Source of the DNA: Fidelibacterota bacterium
GTDB lineage: Bacteria > Fidelibacterota > UBA8477 > JABMPR01
Length of the DNA: 5,072 nt
Reading direction: 5' to 3'
Assembly (NCBI GenBank): GCA_030595455.1
Contig: JAUVDF010000098.1
Location: forward strand, 1 to 5,072
A model generated the notes under the pieces. That model was given only the letters and a program-made list of their open reading frames with translations, had not been told where the DNA came from and did not search any database. A program made the position numbers and the translations under genes. This document shows positions 1-5,072 of this stretch, piece after piece (the first letter of the stretch is position 1; every line of letters starts with the position of its first letter).

Positions 1-977
1 AGTGAGTTACCATCCTGCGGTGTAAAACAGAAACCGGTCAATTCCTGGCCTCCAGCTGATAGATGCAGGCTGGGGACAGATATTACAGTCTGATTTAAAA
101 TGCGACCATAGTGACCATGGTCTCTACCGAAGGAAAAGACCTGGCTTGATAGCTTTTTCTCAGTCAAGGCAATTAAGGGATTTGCTTTTAGTATGTCGAC
201 TACCTGCGGCATGGACATAGCTTCTTTCATCTTCAAATGAAAATGGATAATGTGCATATACTGAGTATTCAGTTTCATCGCTGAAGAAAAGATGTTCAAA
301 TCATAGCCAAGTGTTTTAAACAAATTCGCTGAATCCTTGGCATGGTGAGTACCATAACGATCGGACATATGAGAACCAACTTCTGGAGCTGGAATAAAAT
401 CATTTGCCTGACTTAGATCATTAGCTCTACGGATCATGACAAACCGGCCATCAACTAAATTTTCTGGGTCACCATTGTGAAGTCCAATGGTTTTGACCAG
501 GGATGAAAGATTGTGTGTATTGCAGGAGACGACTTGAAGAAATTTGTCTTCGCCTGGTATGAGCGCCTCATCATTGACACCACGTGCATAGGGCTTCCCA
601 AAACCTGTTTCACTTCCCTGAGCAATAAATCCGAGGGTGTTGTGATCAAAATTGTGGTAATATTTGACTTTATTTTTATGGCCTACTCCTTTGGGAGTAC
701 AATCGATAACCACACTGGCCCGATCGATAGCTTCAACAGTTGAGAAAGCTGGCTCAAGTCCTATTTCCTGAAAACCCTCAAAGGCTTCTGTATCTGTTAC
801 CAGACGTGCTCCACGCTTTAGCAATCGGATAACCTTAGCATGTTCGCTGGTTAGAGGAGTTCTTTTATGGAATGTTACTTCATCAATTCCAAGATTTGAT
901 CGGTAGTCAGATAACAGCCCAATTAATGGTTCACCAATAGTGCCTGTTCCTACTACATGAACAATCTTTTTTGACAT
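1..977 (-). CDS. Type II (archaeal-type) glyceraldehyde-3-phosphate dehydrogenase-like protein, 3' end outside window
   Basis: An open frame of 325 complete codons runs from ATG at 977 off the left edge with no stop. The product resembles the archaeal-type GAPDH family, tetrameric cytoplasmic NAD(P)-dependent enzymes that interconvert glyceraldehyde 3-phosphate and 1,3-bisphosphoglycerate. Visible landmarks are a Rossmann glycine motif GTGTIG (residues 10-15), DCTPKGVGHKNK (92-103, matching the family's DCTPxGxGxKN block), the catalytic-cysteine block SCNT (Cys152), a paired Arg (183-184) as in the family's VRR segment, and THH (210-212), which aligns with the SHH block carrying the catalytic histidine. 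Family members are usually about 335-345 residues, so only a short C-terminal piece is missing. The residues after SCNT are HNL rather than the usual TGL, so the substrate pocket may be altered. Translation starts 12 nt after the ccmD stop behind AAGGGG, suggesting cotranscription with the ccm genes. Family assignment is fairly sure; the exact substrate is not. Confidence 0.85.
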   Translation of the reverse strand, partial: MSKKIVHVVGTGTIGEPLIGLLSDYRSNLGIDEVTFHKRTPLTSEHAKVIRLLKRGARLVTDTEAFEGFQEIGLEPAFSTVEAIDRASVVIDCTPKGVGHKNKVKYYHNFDHNTLGFIAQGSETGFGKPYARGVNDEALIPGEDKFLQVVSCNTHNLSSLVKTIGLHNGDPENLVDGRFVMIRRANDLSQANDFIPAPEVGSHMSDRYGTHHAKDSANLFKTLGYDLNIFSSAMKLNTQYMHIIHFHLKMKEAMSMPQVVDILKANPLIALTEKKLSSQVFSFGRDHGHYGRILNQTVISVPSLHLSAGGQELTGFCFTPQDGNS

Positions 978-983
978 GATCGA

Positions 984-992
984 TTCCCCTTA
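984..992 (-). promoter_or_regulatory. Ribosome binding site of the GAPDH-like gene, overlapping the ccmD stop
   Basis: On the minus strand the ccmD stop TAA runs directly into GGGGAA, giving TAAGGGGAA, and the ATG at 977 follows 6 nt later. The purine-rich AAGGGG core fits a Shine-Dalgarno site. It supports the ATG at 977 as the start and suggests that ribosomes finishing ccmD can re-initiate on this gene. Confidence 0.6.
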
Positions 993-1133
993 CTTCTTCG
1001 ATTCAATCATTTCTTTGAGCAAGGTCATTTCTTGCTCAAGACTATTGGCTTTCTTATTCATGTACCACATGAACCCAAAAATACCTAGCCATATAATGCT
1101 ATAAGCCATAAAGAGATAAATATAGGCATCCAT
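990..1133 (-). CDS. ccmD: CcmD-like small membrane protein (47 aa)
   Basis: This short gene reads MDAYIYLFMAYSIIWLGIFG at its N-terminus. It has one membrane segment (about residues 5-25), then a charged, helix-prone tail (27-47) rich in Lys and Glu. That is the layout of CcmD: a short periplasmic N-terminus, one span and a cytoplasmic tail. In known systems CcmD sits in the CcmABCD complex and is needed to release heme-loaded CcmE from CcmC. Small CcmD proteins are poorly conserved, so the call rests on topology, the Y-I-x-W-x-G-I-F pattern seen in short CcmD family members, and position immediately after ccmC. The ATG directly abuts the ccmC stop (TAGATG), and a GGAG core lies 9 nt upstream inside the ccmC end, implying translational coupling. 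E. coli CcmD is longer (69 aa). Confidence 0.8.
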   Translation of the reverse strand: MDAYIYLFMAYSIIWLGIFGFMWYMNKKANSLEQEMTLLKEMIESKK

Positions 1134-1826
1134 CTAGAGAATCTCCATTTCCTTGAATTGTTTATTTACCGTATCTTCTAAAACAAGAAGTTGATATCTT
1201 TTCCTAAGAAAATATACGTACAGTAGTGTGAATGTTGCCAACGAAAACATAAAAGTAAAGAACATTGGACCAGCAAGACTACCATCACCACTAGCCATCA
1301 CTGCTTTGGGGTGCTGTGTTTCCCACCAACGAATTGAGTAATAGACGATGGGAACATCGATAAAGCCAATAATGCCCACAACAGCTGACAAATTAGCTCG
1401 CTTACTACCGTCAGGTAGGTATCTACGTAACATCAGATAGGCAATATAGATTAACCAAAGAATAAGCGACGATGTCAAGCGTGCATCCCAGGTCCACCAG
1501 ATACCCCATACCGGCTTAGCCCATATTGGACCAGTTATGAGTACCAGCGAGATAAAAAGGACACCAATTTCAGCTGAAGCGACTGCAATGAGTTCATATT
1601 GGCGCTTACGTTTCCACAAGTAAGCTACACTGGCAACAAACACAATAAAGAAGGCCAAAAACCCTAGCCATGCGCTGGGGACATGAAAATAGAAGATCTT
1701 TTGGGCAACCTGCTCAGATAAATTTGATGCTTTTATAGGTGGAACCCAATTAAAGATCAAAAATATACTCGTCATAAATGCGAACAGCAAAACGATGAGA
1801 AGTATCTTATCAGTTAATGCTCTCAA
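1134..1826 (-). CDS. ccmC: Heme exporter / heme-handling protein CcmC
   Basis: This 230-residue polytopic membrane protein carries the hallmark tryptophan-rich periplasmic WWD motif of the heme-handling family, WGIWWTWDARLT (residues 107-118). Six membrane segments are evident at about 7-27, 52-71, 83-100, 116-134, 147-165 and 186-206. His48 (in FYFHVP) and His172 (in ETQHP) flank the WWD loop. Their 124-residue separation equals that of the E. coli CcmC heme ligands His60 and His184. CcmC presents heme to the periplasmic chaperone CcmE and works with CcmA, CcmB and CcmD. The start is TTG: the only in-frame start between an upstream in-frame stop and the first membrane segment, and it lies 7 nt after a strong GGAGG. 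The gap of 41 nt after ccmB is the longest intergenic space in the window. Confidence 0.96.
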   Translation of the reverse strand: MRALTDKILLIVLLFAFMTSIFLIFNWVPPIKASNLSEQVAQKIFYFHVPSAWLGFLAFFIVFVASVAYLWKRKRQYELIAVASAEIGVLFISLVLITGPIWAKPVWGIWWTWDARLTSSLILWLIYIAYLMLRRYLPDGSKRANLSAVVGIIGFIDVPIVYYSIRWWETQHPKAVMASGDGSLAGPMFFTFMFSLATFTLLYVYFLRKRYQLLVLEDTVNKQFKEMEIL

Positions 1827-1833
1827 AGTCGTT

Positions 1834-1838
1834 CCTCC
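1834..1838 (-). promoter_or_regulatory. Ribosome binding site fixing the TTG start of ccmC
   Basis: The minus strand reads GGAGG followed by AACGACT and then TTG. This is a near-consensus Shine-Dalgarno sequence at 7-nt spacing. No ATG, GTG or other TTG lies in frame between the preceding in-frame TAA and this TTG, so the site decides the start codon. Confidence 0.8.
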
Positions 1839-1867
1839 AGTATAGATTTATAATTTGCACCATTCCT

Positions 1868-2536
1868 TTAATCCTCTAATATGAATTCAAAGAGCATGAA
1901 TGATACGGCAAAAAAGATTACATCAAAGGCTATGACCCTGGTAAGTAAAGGGTAGAACCCTTGAGTGATATCTCCCCCGATCACCATGCCTGTTAAGTTG
2001 ACAGACCAGATTATAATGGGTGATACTAAGGGCCAAAGTAAGAGTGAAAGTAATATCTGTTGATCCCGAGTGTGAACAGCCACTGCTGAGAGAATCGTCC
2101 CAAGGCTGGTAAACCCAATTGTCCCAGCCAAAATCACAGGAATCAATAAAAACATCTGAAATGAAAGTTGTAAATCATAGAATATGATAAAAATGGGGAA
2201 AATCAGGCTCTCAAAAAGCAGCATGATGAGGGTAACGCTCATAAATTTCCCTAGATAGACCTGCCCCCCATCAACCGGCATGAGCGCCATAGATCGTAAA
2301 TTCCCATTCTCTTTTTCCACTGCAAAGGCATGGTTTAGTCCAAACATTCCTGAGAAAATGAAAGCAACCCACAATAGACCTGGAGCTATCTCCAGCATAA
2401 CAAGCCTGGATACTTCAAAAGTGAAATTGAAAATGACAAAGATCAACAACGAGAATATCCACATTGAGAGGATACTGTCCTTGGATCTGAACTCCATGCG
2501 CAAATCTTTTTTAAGAATAGAAAGTGCTGCTCTCAT
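1868..2536 (-). CDS. ccmB: Heme ABC transporter permease CcmB
   Basis: This 222-residue protein is close in length to E. coli CcmB (220 aa). It starts with the amphipathic KKDLRMEFRSKDSILSM segment typical of the CcmB N-terminus, followed by six membrane segments at about 22-40, 50-68, 98-119, 127-153, 158-180 and 201-220. The loop NHAFAVEKENGNLRSMALMP (68-87), with its AxExExG pattern, is the expected cytoplasmic coupling region that contacts the ATPase. The GTIGFTSLGTILSAVAVHTR block and the PLVSPIII stretch are also family-like. CcmB is the permease partner of CcmA; the ABC unit uses ATP hydrolysis to release heme-bound CcmE from CcmC. The ATG lies 5 nt after the ccmA stop behind AAGGA, which overlaps the end of ccmA, so the two subunits are probably translationally coupled. 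Confidence 0.95.
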   Translation of the reverse strand: MRAALSILKKDLRMEFRSKDSILSMWIFSLLIFVIFNFTFEVSRLVMLEIAPGLLWVAFIFSGMFGLNHAFAVEKENGNLRSMALMPVDGGQVYLGKFMSVTLIMLLFESLIFPIFIIFYDLQLSFQMFLLIPVILAGTIGFTSLGTILSAVAVHTRDQQILLSLLLWPLVSPIIIWSVNLTGMVIGGDITQGFYPLLTRVIAFDVIFFAVSFMLFEFILED

Positions 2537-2541
2537 TGTCC

Positions 2542-3252
2542 TTATTCCCCTGAACGATCAGAACTGAAATATTTCTGTCTGATTTCATCTGGATTTGTGT
2601 CCGCCATCAGGCCATCATGTAAAATACGATGCTTTTCCAGTATCAGATAGCGTTGCGACAACTCCTTGGCAGTATGGAGATCGTGAGTAGTTAAAAGAAT
2701 GGTACGTCCAAGTTCTTTTTGTTTCCTCAATAATGATATCAAGATACCGATAGCGAGCTGATCCAAACCAGTAAATGGTTCATCCAGCAATAACAGTGAT
2801 GGCTCATGTAGCAAAGCTCTGGCAATAGTCAACCTCTGGGTCATCCCTCTTGAAAAGGTGCCCACAAGATCAAAGCGTCTGTGCATCAATTCAACGCTTT
2901 GCAGCACATCTTTTATCCTTTGCTCGGCATCCTTCACACCATAAATACTTGCATAATATTCAAGGTTTTCAGTAGCCGTCAAGTTGTTATATAAAAATAC
3001 TTCATGTGAAATAACTGCTAATTTTGACTTGTTTTCAGTATCAGCAGGATCCCCACCATAGAGCTCAACTAAGCCACTACTAGGCTTAGAAACACCACTA
3101 ATGATATTTAAAAGAGTGGTCTTCCCTGCACCATTCCGACCTAAAATACTGACGAATTCACCACTTTGAATAGTAAGATCAATATTCCTTAGCGCAATAA
3201 TACGGCCAAAATCCTTAGATACTTTGGTCAACTCTAAAGCAGGGAGAAGCAA
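2542..3252 (-). CDS. ccmA: Heme ABC transporter ATP-binding protein CcmA
   Basis: This 236-residue ABC ATPase has all the core motifs: Walker A GRNGAGKTT (38-46), the signature region FSRGMTQR (133-140), Walker B LLLLDEP (153-159) with Glu158 as catalytic base, D-loop GLDQ (162-165) and the switch His190 in LLTTHD. The signature is SRGMTQ in place of LSGGQ, and the Q-loop position appears as SHEVFLY with His83, a pattern also seen in other CcmA proteins (E. coli has GHQ). CcmA powers the CcmABCD complex on the cytoplasmic face of the inner membrane. The start is TTG, 1 nt after the stop of the upstream gene; an in-frame TAG lies shortly upstream, and AGGA sits 9 nt before the start. A second TTG at codon 8 is possible but has no comparable ribosome site. 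It is about 30 residues longer than E. coli CcmA. Confidence 0.95.
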   Translation of the reverse strand: MLLPALELTKVSKDFGRIIALRNIDLTIQSGEFVSILGRNGAGKTTLLNIISGVSKPSSGLVELYGGDPADTENKSKLAVISHEVFLYNNLTATENLEYYASIYGVKDAEQRIKDVLQSVELMHRRFDLVGTFSRGMTQRLTIARALLHEPSLLLLDEPFTGLDQLAIGILISLLRKQKELGRTILLTTHDLHTAKELSQRYLILEKHRILHDGLMADTNPDEIRQKYFSSDRSGE

Positions 3253-3253
3253 G

Positions 3254-4411
3254 TTATTTGATCCTATCTAAGGTCTTATACACAGAAACCAATTGATGTA
3301 AGATTTTATCCTGTACTACCTGGTCAACTTTAGAATTTGTGGCTTTTGAGTACTCAAATAACAGGGCTTGCTTTTGACGTTTCAACATATCAACCGATTC
3401 CTGCTTTAAGTCAGAAGTTTGTTGAGTAATCGAAATAAATAATGCTAAAAATATGAGCATGATCAACACACCTGAGAGAACCAATTTTGTACTGGTCGGT
3501 AAACGATGCTCTACCACTATTCTCCCATCATTCTGCTGCTGTTCGTGCTCATGCTCCTGGTTCTCTGCCATACCTTGTCCAGATACCTGGATTTGCATAT
3601 TTGTACCTGCACTTACTTGATTTATCGCATAGATAGCCAAACCATTTTCATTGTCTGTGCCCTCCCTACTAAGTCCAGGTGAGGAAATATTTAATGATAA
3701 TGGCATGGTGTAAACATGAAAATGATCAATATCATACCTAATCTTTTCAGTAACCACAGCACTCCCAGATTCATATGGAAGATAGTAGGCTATATCAACT
3801 TCGGAGATACCCGGTTTAAGTGCATTGGGTAGTACCTGCCCATTATCTGTTTTAATGGCCTGAGTCCTTAGCGGCATGGTTTCAGACTTAAATGTGAGAT
3901 AGTCTAATTGGAGTACATCCTCTGGAATATGGACTTTTATCAAACCTGGGGTCTTTGAAAAAGTAACTGGAGGATTGGATTTATTTTCAAAAATCAGCCG
4001 TTTCTGAATATAGAGTCTGTCCTCAAAAGCATAAATAACAAAGTATGGAACTGTTACGGTTAAATCCGTGACCTCATCCTGATGATCATATACAGTGATA
4101 GATGTTTCCCAAGCTGTGACACCGGCAGTGGGAGCAAAGACGCTGGAATAAGTAACACCACCGACATACCCTTGTATGAGAAAACGATTATCTCTCTCAG
4201 CTTTAAGGTTACGAAATGTTACAGACCCATTTGCATTAGTAATCGCATCTATTTCTGTCATCCCCGTTGAAATATCCATGAGCACTACGCGGTCAGCCTG
4301 ACCAGGCGTATTACTGGTACCATTAATAATATTTACCCGAAGATCACCAGCAAGTAGTAGGCTGGTCATAATTGTTATCGTAGAGATTACTCTCAAGAGT
4401 TGTTGCATCAT
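3254..4411 (-). CDS. Secreted, C-terminally membrane-anchored protein of unknown function in the ccm operon
   Basis: I do not recognise a named family for the full 385 residues. Residues 1-21 form a signal peptide with a probable cut after SLLLA. Residues 22-110 look like an immunoglobulin-type or carboxypeptidase-regulatory-like beta domain (VNIINGTSN, then NANGSVTFRNL). Residues 111-250 form a second beta-rich region. The stretch 283-294 is His/Glu/Gln rich (NQEHEHEQQQND). One membrane span at about 310-329 is followed by a charged helical tail (330-385) facing the cytoplasm. The predicted body is thus periplasmic and anchored near its C-terminus. The ATG at 4411 is preferred: it overlaps the upstream stop as ATGA and lies 8 nt after GGGGAG. 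An in-frame ATG 18 nt earlier would put six residues ahead of the signal peptide and lose that spacing. Position between ccmF and ccmA suggests an accessory role in cytochrome c maturation, which is inference only. Confidence 0.8.
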   Translation of the reverse strand: MMQQLLRVISTITIMTSLLLAGDLRVNIINGTSNTPGQADRVVLMDISTGMTEIDAITNANGSVTFRNLKAERDNRFLIQGYVGGVTYSSVFAPTAGVTAWETSITVYDHQDEVTDLTVTVPYFVIYAFEDRLYIQKRLIFENKSNPPVTFSKTPGLIKVHIPEDVLQLDYLTFKSETMPLRTQAIKTDNGQVLPNALKPGISEVDIAYYLPYESGSAVVTEKIRYDIDHFHVYTMPLSLNISSPGLSREGTDNENGLAIYAINQVSAGTNMQIQVSGQGMAENQEHEHEQQQNDGRIVVEHRLPTSTKLVLSGVLIMLIFLALFISITQQTSDLKQESVDMLKRQKQALLFEYSKATNSKVDQVVQDKILHQLVSVYKTLDRIK

Positions 4412-4824
4412 GATAGCTTCTCCCCACATTTCATACAGAACTTGGCCTCTGAACTATTCACAGTATTGCAACTTTGACACTCATTCTCGTGGGTTTTACC
4501 ATTGTGTTTATGTTTTCCCAACCCACTTAAATCTTTCTGAATTCTATCCATCAAACCCGAGGATTTTTGCTCCTCTAGCTTTTTGATAACCTGTCCGGCT
4601 TCTTTTACAAATGAATTGCGAATTTCAGAGAAGTCTTCCTCGCTGAGCCTACCCATTGCATAATCGAATTCCAGATCTGCAATATTCCCATAGACTCGTT
4701 GTTTCCTATCTTCCAACTCTTCCGATTCCATGTGAAGAGAAATCCAGGTGCTATCTTTTTTAAATAATGGTAATACCGCCCACGCAAAAAATGCCATACC
4801 CAACAAATAAGCTAAATAGCTCAT
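4408..4824 (-). CDS. Membrane-anchored CcmI-like protein with C-terminal zinc ribbon
   Basis: This 138-residue protein has an N-terminal membrane segment (about 2-20), then a charged helical region. Its core, EDRKQRVYGNIADLEFDYAMGRLSEEDF in two halves at residues 38-65, resembles the N-terminal part of CcmI/CycH proteins, where an L-x-D/E-x-x-x-G-x-(L/I)-(S/T)-E-x-(D/E)-(Y/F) pattern follows the first span. A His- and Lys-bearing linker (104-113) leads to a zinc ribbon with Cys116-x2-Cys119 and Cys130-x2-Cys133. CcmI in Proteobacteria holds apocytochrome c for the heme lyase through periplasmic TPR repeats; those are absent here. With Lys/Arg just after the span, the soluble part is probably cytoplasmic. 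The ATG overlaps the ccmF stop (ATGA) and follows GGGGG by 6 nt. Function is unknown; coupling to ccmF suggests a role in lyase assembly or regulation. Confidence 0.85.
   Translation of the reverse strand: MSYLAYLLGMAFFAWAVLPLFKKDSTWISLHMESEELEDRKQRVYGNIADLEFDYAMGRLSEEDFSEIRNSFVKEAGQVIKKLEEQKSSGLMDRIQKDLSGLGKHKHNGKTHENECQSCNTVNSSEAKFCMKCGEKLS
4420..4425 (-). promoter_or_regulatory. Ribosome binding site selecting the 4411 start of the unknown secreted protein
   Basis: GGGGAG on the minus strand lies inside the 3' end of the zinc-ribbon gene, 8 nt before the ATG at 4411, which itself overlaps that gene's TGA. The alternative upstream ATG at 4429 lies in front of this site, so the site favours the shorter product. 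Confidence 0.6.
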
Positions 4825-5072
4825 GCATCACCCCCTACTTTCGCTTCCCTGAGATTAGGGAGCAAGGCGAAAAGAGTACCAAACACGATCAGAAAAGCTC
4901 CAATCCAGACAAATTTCACAAATGGATTTCGATAAACTTGAACAATTATCCGTTCTCCATCATTACTTACTCCGGAAACAACAGTATAAATATCTTCCCG
5001 CAAGGTAGAGTAAATATCTACTTCAGTGGAAGGTTGTTCTGAGGCAAAATAATAGCGCTTCTCTGGACGTAA
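4821..5072 (-). CDS. ccmF: Cytochrome c heme lyase subunit CcmF, C-terminal 83 residues
   Basis: An open frame enters from the right edge and ends at TGA 4823-4821. The fragment begins LRPEKRYYF and continues through TEVDIYSTLREDIYTVVSG (residues 16-34) to YRNPFVKFVWIGAFLIVFG. This is the recognisable CcmF C-terminus: the RP-x-KR-x-Y block, a T-E-V-x-I-x-S-T-x-x-E/D-D-(L/I)-Y periplasmic segment, then NP-x-V-x-x-(V/I)-W-x-G leading into the last membrane helix (52-72). CcmF is the integral-membrane core of the heme lyase and transfers heme from CcmE to the CXXCH motif of apocytochromes in the periplasm. The N-terminal part, including its WWD domain, is outside the window. The short C-terminal tail overlaps the start of the zinc-ribbon gene. 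A TTG at 5003 is internal and is not a real start. Confidence 0.93.
   Translation of the reverse strand, partial: LRPEKRYYFASEQPSTEVDIYSTLREDIYTVVSGVSNDGERIIVQVYRNPFVKFVWIGAFLIVFGTLFALLPNLREAKVGGDA

Noticed and set aside
455..649. Minus-strand 64-codon frame inside the GAPDH-like gene
   Set aside because: It lies in a different frame wholly within a well-supported gene, has no recognisable domain, and is a shadow.
513..743. Plus-strand 76-codon frame
   Set aside because: It is antisense to the GAPDH-like gene, with no domain, ribosome site or neighbouring plus-strand gene.
1827..1867. Possible promoter or terminator in the ccmB-ccmC gap
   Set aside because: The 41 nt contain an AT-rich stretch and the ccmC ribosome site, but no convincing -35/-10 pair and no stable hairpin with a T-run.
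2280..2567. Plus-strand 95-codon frame across the ccmA/ccmB junction
   Set aside because: It is antisense to the conserved ccmB sequence, its composition is not protein-like, and it has no family resemblance.
4082..4270. Plus-strand 62-codon frame
   Set aside because: It is antisense to the unknown secreted protein and shows no signal of its own.
4412..4429. Longer N-terminus (six extra codons from ATG at 4429) for the unknown secreted protein
   Set aside because: The ATG at 4411 has the ATGA overlap and a GGGGAG site at 8 nt, and it places the signal peptide at the N-terminus. The longer start adds an acidic residue before the signal peptide.
4605..4787. Minus-strand 60-codon frame
   Set aside because: It is an alternate frame within the zinc-ribbon gene, whose own frame has clear Cys motifs and an N-terminal span.
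4821..5003. Stand-alone 60-residue protein starting at TTG 5003
   Set aside because: The frame stays open to the right edge and the upstream residues match the CcmF C-terminus, so this is only the tail of ccmF.
4767..5042. Plus-strand 91-codon frame
   Set aside because: It is antisense to the conserved ccmF C-terminus and the zinc-ribbon start, with no recognisable protein features.

Overview
The window is one densely packed stretch of minus-strand genes. It encodes a large part of a System I (Ccm) cytochrome c maturation locus followed by a metabolic dehydrogenase gene. In transcription order (right to left) it contains: the 3' end of ccmF (4821-5072); a small membrane protein with a CcmI-like segment and a C-terminal zinc ribbon (4408-4824); an unrecognised secreted, membrane-anchored protein (3254-4411); ccmA (2542-3252); ccmB (1868-2536); ccmC (1134-1826); a 47-residue CcmD-like protein (990-1133); and the 5' part of a gene for an archaeal-type (type II) glyceraldehyde-3-phosphate dehydrogenase-like enzyme (1-977, running off the left edge). 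The last two lack stand-alone ORF calls or stops in the window and were read directly from the sequence.

Spacing is operon-like throughout. There are ATGA overlaps at ccmF/zinc ribbon and zinc ribbon/unknown, a 1-nt gap before ccmA, 5 nt before ccmB, 41 nt before ccmC, directly abutting TAG-ATG between ccmC and ccmD, and 12 nt before the dehydrogenase gene. No internal promoter, terminator, RNA gene, mobile element or CRISPR array was seen. No gene-free stretch exceeds 41 nt.

Together, CcmA, CcmB, CcmC and CcmD form the heme-handling ABC-type complex that loads heme onto the chaperone CcmE. CcmF belongs to the heme lyase that attaches heme to apocytochrome. The zinc-ribbon protein and the anchored secreted protein sit between the lyase gene and the ABC genes and are probable lineage-specific accessory factors; their exact roles are unknown. 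CcmE, CcmG and CcmH are not in the window and may lie upstream of ccmF.

The organism is probably a Gram-negative, respiring bacterium with moderate GC. The gene order, the zinc-ribbon gene beside ccmF, the short CcmD and a bacterial type II GAPDH-like gene would fit an FCB-group or similar environmental lineage (for example Neomarinimicrobiota, Calditrichota or Ignavibacteria). This placement is inference and is not secure from the sequence alone.
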